From Actinomycetaceae bacterium (GTDB lineage Bacteria; Actinomycetota; Actinomycetes; Actinomycetales; Actinomycetaceae): a stretch of DNA of 55,338 nt. Under the pieces are notes generated by a model, which searched no databases, was not told where the DNA came from, and saw only the letters and a program-made list of their open reading frames with translations. Position 1 is the first letter of the stretch. Each line of letters begins with the position of its first letter. The position numbers were made by a program, and so were the translations under genes. Where the stretch lies: the NCBI GenBank assembly GCA_017539125.1, contig JAFYHO010000108.1, positions 1-55,338 on the forward strand. Reading direction: 5' to 3'. Shown here one piece after another: positions 51,494 to 55,338 of this stretch.

Positions 51494-51915
51494 AATTCGT
51501 CGTACTTCCTCGAATTACCCCGGGAATTCTGCACAGGATATTTTATGTCGTTGGCATCGATTTTATCGCTAATGGCCTCGACGAGGTCTACACCGAGTCT
51601 GTCGGCCATATAAATGCAATAGATGAGCACGTCGGCGAGTTCTTCCCTTGCCTCTCTAGCCTTAGACGCTACCTCTAGGTCAGCACCCGACCACTGAAAC
51701 ACCTCGAGCAGTTCGGCTGCCTCTAGGCTGATGGACAGGGCCAAATCCTTCGGATTGTGGAACTGGGACCAGTCGCGCTCTTCCCTGAATGCGAGGGCTT
51801 TCGCGACAGCTCCCTCGAAGTTCATCTTTCTCCCTTGCTCGGAAAGCGACTCCTGCGTCGCTACTTCACTCGCACTCGACACGCTGTCAACTTCCTGAAC
51901 TCCTGCGTCTGTCAT
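51487..51915 (-). CDS. MazG-like nucleotide pyrophosphohydrolase
   Basis: A 142-residue all-alpha NTP pyrophosphohydrolase of the RS21-C6/MazG-like kind, with a Ser/Glu-rich N-terminal tail of about 30 residues. The metal-binding residues are in LSISLEAAELLEVFQW and REELADVLIYCIYMADRLG. It probably cleaves (d)NTPs to monophosphates. It opens the two-gene unit with the GIY-YIG/DUF2075 helicase and overlaps it by 7 bp, so both proteins should be made together. Confidence 0.82.
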   Translation of the reverse strand: MTDAGVQEVDSVSSASEVATQESLSEQGRKMNFEGAVAKALAFREERDWSQFHNPKDLALSISLEAAELLEVFQWSGADLEVASKAREAREELADVLIYCIYMADRLGVDLVEAISDKIDANDIKYPVQNSRGNSRKYDELC

Positions 51916-52062
51916 CTTCCGTCACCTTTCCTACCGCGACTTTTGCCGCTCAACCGTCACCACTAAGACTACCCTAGGAAACACGTCAGAACACAAAAAG
52001 AAGCGCGCGTACACGAAGGAGCGTCACCGTCTGCTTTGCGGAGTAAGCAGTCATGTCGCTAT

Positions 52063-52183
52063 AGATTGCCATAACAAGAAGCGAAGGGTCCGAGAGCTCG
52101 CTCTCGAGACCGTAGCGACGCAGTTATGAGAGGCACGAAGTGCCGAACACGTCAGGCGCAGAGCGCCTTCCTCGCAATGACGG
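52063..52183. repeat. REP-like intergenic element R8
   Basis: From AGATTGCC to CTCGCAATGACGG with inner hairpins (GAGAGCTCGCTCTC, GGCACGAAGTGCC, GGCGCAGAGCGCC). It lies between the MazG-like gene and abiEii. The rest of that 330-bp gap shows nothing recognisable. Confidence 0.6.
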
Positions 52184-52245
52184 GATGGGTGATTGCCCTT
52201 GGCAGGGTCCTCACTCCCCCGTCATTCGATTTCAACCTCAACACG

Positions 52246-53142
52246 TTATTGCCAGCTTTGCGATTCGTGGTTCCATGTTGCCGCATAATCCGTGTCATTG
52301 CGTATGCTGTCAACTATCGGCAAAAGCAGCGCCTGCAACATATGTACCATATCCTCAAGTTCCACGTTCACCAGTGCTTTCTTCTTTTTCAAAAACGCTT
52401 TCCAACGCCTCTGATGAACCTCACTCGTCACAAAATCGTCTGTCAGCGCGAAAATATCGTCAAAGTCCGTTCCTCTATGCTCAAAGGTTTCCCTGATTGC
52501 TTCTCGCAACTCTGCACCATCAAACTCGTACCTATTAGCCAAAACGTAGATGTCGTAGAAATCTTTATATCTACTATTGGCGTCCCCCAAAGAAACAATA
52601 GCCTCAAACTTTTCCGAAATCACTGAGGAAATCGAATACGCATATATCTCTGGCGCTTCCATATCAAGTAGCACGGGAAACTTCACTTTCACCCTGCCTG
52701 GATAAATCACGTCGTCAAAACCAATATCAATAGAAACTGGAATCTTCGTTCTATCCAGATAAGCGATGATAGAAACGTTCACGCCGTGATACTCGTTGAG
52801 TTCGCTTATGTCCTTGACTTCTAAAGTCTTCAGGTCATACACAAGCGCATCGTCACATTCAATAGAGAATACGTCCTCAAAAACCTTTCGCATATCCTCC
52901 ACACTGTTGGACAAGTTCTTTGCCAACAAGTCGATATCTCGTGTAGCTCTCACAAATTCGCCGTCGAACAAGGCATACAGAAAAATGCCACCCTTAAGAG
53001 TGAAGCGCTCCTTGTATTGTGAAATCGACAGCCTGTATACAGTTCTTTCAAGCCCGTACGTAGTCAAGGCTTCCTGCATCGTTTTACCGCTTGCAGCCGC
53101 CTGATTCTTCAAACGGTCTTTTACTGATATTGCACTGTTCAT
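52246..53142 (-). CDS. abiEii: AbiEii-type nucleotidyltransferase toxin
   Basis: A 298-residue toxin of the type IV AbiE system, which nucleotidylates tRNA acceptor ends in characterised relatives and stops growth on phage infection. The four family motifs can be seen: FTLKGGIFLYALF, ATRDIDLLAKNL, VSIDIGFDD and a Lys/Asp segment SRYKDFYDIYVL. The frame is open to 53181 inside abiEi. The ATG at 53142 overlaps the antitoxin stop (ATGA) and has GGAGG upstream, so I choose it. Confidence 0.88.
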   Translation of the reverse strand: MNSAISVKDRLKNQAAASGKTMQEALTTYGLERTVYRLSISQYKERFTLKGGIFLYALFDGEFVRATRDIDLLAKNLSNSVEDMRKVFEDVFSIECDDALVYDLKTLEVKDISELNEYHGVNVSIIAYLDRTKIPVSIDIGFDDVIYPGRVKVKFPVLLDMEAPEIYAYSISSVISEKFEAIVSLGDANSRYKDFYDIYVLANRYEFDGAELREAIRETFEHRGTDFDDIFALTDDFVTSEVHQRRWKAFLKKKKALVNVELEDMVHMLQALLLPIVDSIRNDTDYAATWNHESQSWQ

Positions 53143-53750
53143 ACAAGCACCTCCAGATACTGGCGCATCACCGTATCGCATTTCATCAGCTTCGCATATT
53201 TCAGAAGACGATTCAGATTGCGGTCTTTCCTCTGAAGATAGTTCACGAGGATCTCTCTAGTTTCCTCGATCCCCATCTTTTCTCTGTAAAAAACGATATC
53301 GACGACGGTTTTCTCCATATCGTAAATCTGGAACTGATTCGCCCCTTCCTTAACCGTCCTCACCCCCAGACTATACCTATCGTCCGTAAAGTAGTGGATG
53401 TTCATTTGGGGCCAGTCTGGCATGGTTGATACCTTTGCTTTTCGCGGTATCGCTACATCAACTGCATTTGGAATGAACGTCGTCAGATTATAATAAACCG
53501 CAGCACTAAGCAGACATATCACGCCCTGAGGCGCATACGCCTGCACATAATAAAAATCAGATTCCTCCCCACGATACTCCGCGTTCTCGTAATAGCTCTT
53601 ATTCAGCTTTATAAGACTGCCAGCATCGACTAGCCTATTGATTTTATACAGCGAAAGCCCCCTCCCCTTAAGCTCCTGCACAGAAAAAATCTTCTGATTT
53701 ACTGGGAGAACTGCTGCGTCACCTTCTAGAAGCAGTGGAACCTTACTCAT
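53139..53750 (-). CDS. abiEi: AbiEi-type antitoxin
   Basis: The 203-residue cognate antitoxin and transcription repressor. It has an N-terminal winged helix (FSVQELKGRGLSLYKINRLVDAG) and a C-terminal antitoxin domain with the ALPRKAK-like AIPRKAKVST and IYDMEKTVVDIVFY. It has a GGGGTGA site before the ATG. It is translationally coupled with abiEii. Confidence 0.88.
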   Translation of the reverse strand: MSKVPLLLEGDAAVLPVNQKIFSVQELKGRGLSLYKINRLVDAGSLIKLNKSYYENAEYRGEESDFYYVQAYAPQGVICLLSAAVYYNLTTFIPNAVDVAIPRKAKVSTMPDWPQMNIHYFTDDRYSLGVRTVKEGANQFQIYDMEKTVVDIVFYREKMGIEETREILVNYLQRKDRNLNRLLKYAKLMKCDTVMRQYLEVLV

Positions 53751-53769
53751 TTCTTCACCCCAATTCCTA

Positions 53770-53819
53770 TTTAATTTATTTTCGGCACTTTCACATTTTG
53801 CCGAATTTCAATTAAATAA
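53770..53819. promoter_or_regulatory. Inverted repeat upstream of abiEi
   Basis: TTCGGCA and TGCCGAA lie 11 bp apart, flanked by ATTTAATTT on one side and AATTAAAT on the other. AbiEi proteins repress their own operon by binding inverted repeats in this place, so this is a likely operator. Confidence 0.55.
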
Positions 53820-53847
53820 TACAGGAAAATAAAGGCGTTGCCAAGCC

Positions 53848-54807
53848 TTATTTCACGGCGCGGGGGTGGGAGGAGGCGTAGACTTCGCGCAGGGTGTCTA
53901 CGCTGACCATCGTGTAAATCTGCGTCGTCGTCACCGAAGCATGCCCGAGCATCTCCTGGACCACGCGCACGTCCGCCCCGCCCGAAAGCAAATGCGTCGC
54001 AAACGAATGACGCAAACTATGCGGAGACACCTCGCGCTCAATACCAGCACGCTCAGCCGCACGGCGAATAATCTCCCACGCGCTCTGACGCGAGAGCGGA
54101 TTGCCACGCTTATTCAAAAACAGCACGCTATTGCCCTTCCCCTTCGCCGCCAAGACAGGCCGCGCCCGCACCATATACGCCTCCAACGCGTCCAAAGCAT
54201 ACGTCCCCAAAGGCACAATCCGCTCCTTACGTCCCTTACCAAACAAGCGAAGCGAGCGGTTCTCCGTGTCAATATCGTCAGCCGTCAGCGACACCGCCTC
54301 CGAAATACGCGCCCCCGTCCCATACAAAATCTCCAGCAGCGCCCGATCGCGCAACGCAACCGGGGAATCCCCAACCCCAGCCGCGTTAATCAGCGCCTCG
54401 ACCTCCTCAACCGCGAGAGCCTTCGGCAGGCGCGCAGGCAGCTTCGGCGGGGCAACATCCGCCGCAGGATTGTGGCTCGTAATCCCTTCCTCGAAAAGGA
54501 ACGTGTGAAAAGAGCGCACCGAGACAAGTGAACGCGCCAGCGACGAGCGCGCCATACCCCCAAGAAAATCAATAAACGAGGCGACATCCTCACGCGTCAC
54601 CTTTTCCAGGGCGGTGATTCCGCGAGCCGCCAAATGCGCATAGTACTTGTCAATATCGCGATGGTATGCGGCAATCGTGTTCTTCGACAGTCCCCGCTCG
54701 ACCGACAAATGCGCGAAATACTGCGAATACGCACGCTTCATCGACCCAGGCGTTGTCTCCCCAGCCGCCTGGCCGCCCGAAGGTGTGATATGTCCCTGCG
54801 TATTCAT
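53848..54807 (-). CDS. xerD: Tyrosine recombinase XerD
   Basis: A 319-residue site-specific recombinase that resolves chromosome dimers at dif together with XerC. The N-terminal SAM-like domain has FAHLSVERGLSKNTIAAYHRD. Catalytic residues can be seen as Arg in GTGARISEAVSL (about 163), HSLRHSFATH (about 262), GHASVTTTQIYT with the nucleophilic Tyr near 297. The first 22 residues are an extra tail. The ATG is 6 nt after TAGAAT. Core chromosome gene here, since its usual partners parA-scpAB lie on the other side of the island. Confidence 0.9.
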   Translation of the reverse strand: MNTQGHITPSGGQAAGETTPGSMKRAYSQYFAHLSVERGLSKNTIAAYHRDIDKYYAHLAARGITALEKVTREDVASFIDFLGGMARSSLARSLVSVRSFHTFLFEEGITSHNPAADVAPPKLPARLPKALAVEEVEALINAAGVGDSPVALRDRALLEILYGTGARISEAVSLTADDIDTENRSLRLFGKGRKERIVPLGTYALDALEAYMVRARPVLAAKGKGNSVLFLNKRGNPLSRQSAWEIIRRAAERAGIEREVSPHSLRHSFATHLLSGGADVRVVQEMLGHASVTTTQIYTMVSVDTLREVYASSHPRAVK

Positions 54808-54819
54808 GGCTCAATTCTA
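54808..54819 (-). promoter_or_regulatory. Leaderless -10 box of xerD
   Basis: TAGAAT on the minus strand (54814-54819), then 6 nt and ATG. Confidence 0.5.
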
Positions 54820-54903
54820 CGGCGAATAGCTTCGCTAGGCGTGTAGGGTGGGAGTGGTAGTCGCCGTGGCTGCCGCATCTGCCATCGCTACAACGGAGGA
54901 CAC

Positions 54904-55338
54904 ATGCCCGACTTACTATGGACAGATTTGGATAGTGCAGCTGTCAATACTGCGCGCGCTTTAACCGCCGATGCTGTGCAAAAGGCAGGCAACGGACACC
55001 CCGGCGCTGCTATCTCGCTCGCCCCTGTTGCACACCTGCTTTTCCAGAAGATTATGCGTCATGACCCGAAAGACCCAGCATGGCTAGGGCGCGACCGTTT
55101 CGTCCTCTCAGCTGGGCATTCCTCCCTCACCTTGTACCTTCAGCTGTTCTTGTCCGGGTACGGCCTCGAGTTGGACGATTTGAAGAATTTGCGCCAGTGG
55201 GGTTCGCTCACTCCCGGCCACCCCGAATATGGTCATACTCCCGGCGTGGAGATGACGACGGGCCCGCTCGGTCAAGGCTTGGCTTCCGCAGTGGGTATGG
55301 CTATGGCGGCGCGCCGTGAACGCGGGCTTTTTGACCCT
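54904..55338 (+). CDS. tkt: Transketolase, 3' partial
   Basis: Transfers two-carbon units in the pentose phosphate pathway with thiamine diphosphate. The first 145 residues are in the window. Typical are AVQKAGNGHPGAAISLAPV with a conserved His, MRHDPKDPAWLGRDRFVLSAGH, and TTGPLGQGLASAVGMAMA. The Shine-Dalgarno sequence GGAGG is 5 nt before the ATG. The frame is still open at the window's end. It diverges from xerD. Confidence 0.96.
   Translation, partial: MPDLLWTDLDSAAVNTARALTADAVQKAGNGHPGAAISLAPVAHLLFQKIMRHDPKDPAWLGRDRFVLSAGHSSLTLYLQLFLSGYGLELDDLKNLRQWGSLTPGHPEYGHTPGVEMTTGPLGQGLASAVGMAMAARRERGLFDP

Noticed and set aside
52126..52626. 166-codon + strand frame spanning REP-like R8 and the end of abiEii
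   Set aside because: Half of it is repeat DNA and half is opposite the AbiEii gene.

Overview
The window is a piece of a chromosome of moderately high-GC DNA from an actinobacterium. The marker genes and their order support this: RbpA, the actinobacterial integration host factor MihF, PafB/PafC, a PriA that has lost its ATPase motifs, polyprenol-phosphate mannose synthase beside Lnt, and the order parA-scpA-scpB-rluB-tyrA/cmk-der. Several genes appear to be leaderless, with a TANNNT -10 box 6-7 nt before ATG or GTG. I think of the Actinomycetaceae, but cannot prove a genus from the sequence alone.

Layout. 1-7951 is a housekeeping run on the + strand: carB (5' end cut off), pyrF, mihF, gmk, rpoZ, coaBC, metK. 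It continues at 17836-23300 with priA, fmt, rsmB and rpe. Between metK and priA lies a roughly 9.7-kb accessory stretch. It holds an exporter-like ABC operon (ATPase frameshifted in its Walker A motif, FtsX-type permease, ATP-grasp ligase) behind a promoter whose spacer is a GA dinucleotide repeat. Next comes an AT-rich segment, with its own ABC-2 transporter, flanked by 26-bp direct repeats. A broken antitoxin-like gene and an AAA ATPase with a DUF4143 domain complete the stretch. 23398-28842 holds an SDR, an aquaporin, CrcB, an FMN-riboswitch-controlled riboflavin uptake pair (ribX, ribY) and hisE-hisG. 29144-30397 is a low-GC AlbA/Schlafen-type regulator with a helically phased repeat array. 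30455-39969 holds a DUF3866 gene, pafB-pafC-helY, lnt-dpm, a DUF1643 gene and rbpA. 40174-46545 (minus strand) is the segregation and ribosome-maturation block der, tyrA-cmk (one fused gene), rluB, scpB, scpA, parA.

The block parA-scpAB is usually found next to xerD. Here xerD (53848-54807) is separated from parA by about 7 kb of mobile or defence-type genes: a second DUF4143 ATPase, HicA/HicB, a MazG-like hydrolase with a GIY-YIG/DUF2075 helicase, and AbiEi/AbiEii. The 5' part of transketolase closes the window.

The most interesting signals are: (i) the GA-repeat promoter, a candidate phase-variation switch; (ii) two unrelated-looking DUF4143 ATPase genes that each carry a 22-23-bp tandem repeat array just upstream; (iii) the 26-bp direct repeats around the ABC-2 segment; (iv) the MazG plus GIY-YIG-helicase pair inside the parA/xerD island; (v) about 213-bp direct repeats around hicAB; and (vi) a dispersed family of REP-like elements found in at least eight intergenic regions. 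No rRNA, tRNA, IS transposase or CRISPR array was found.
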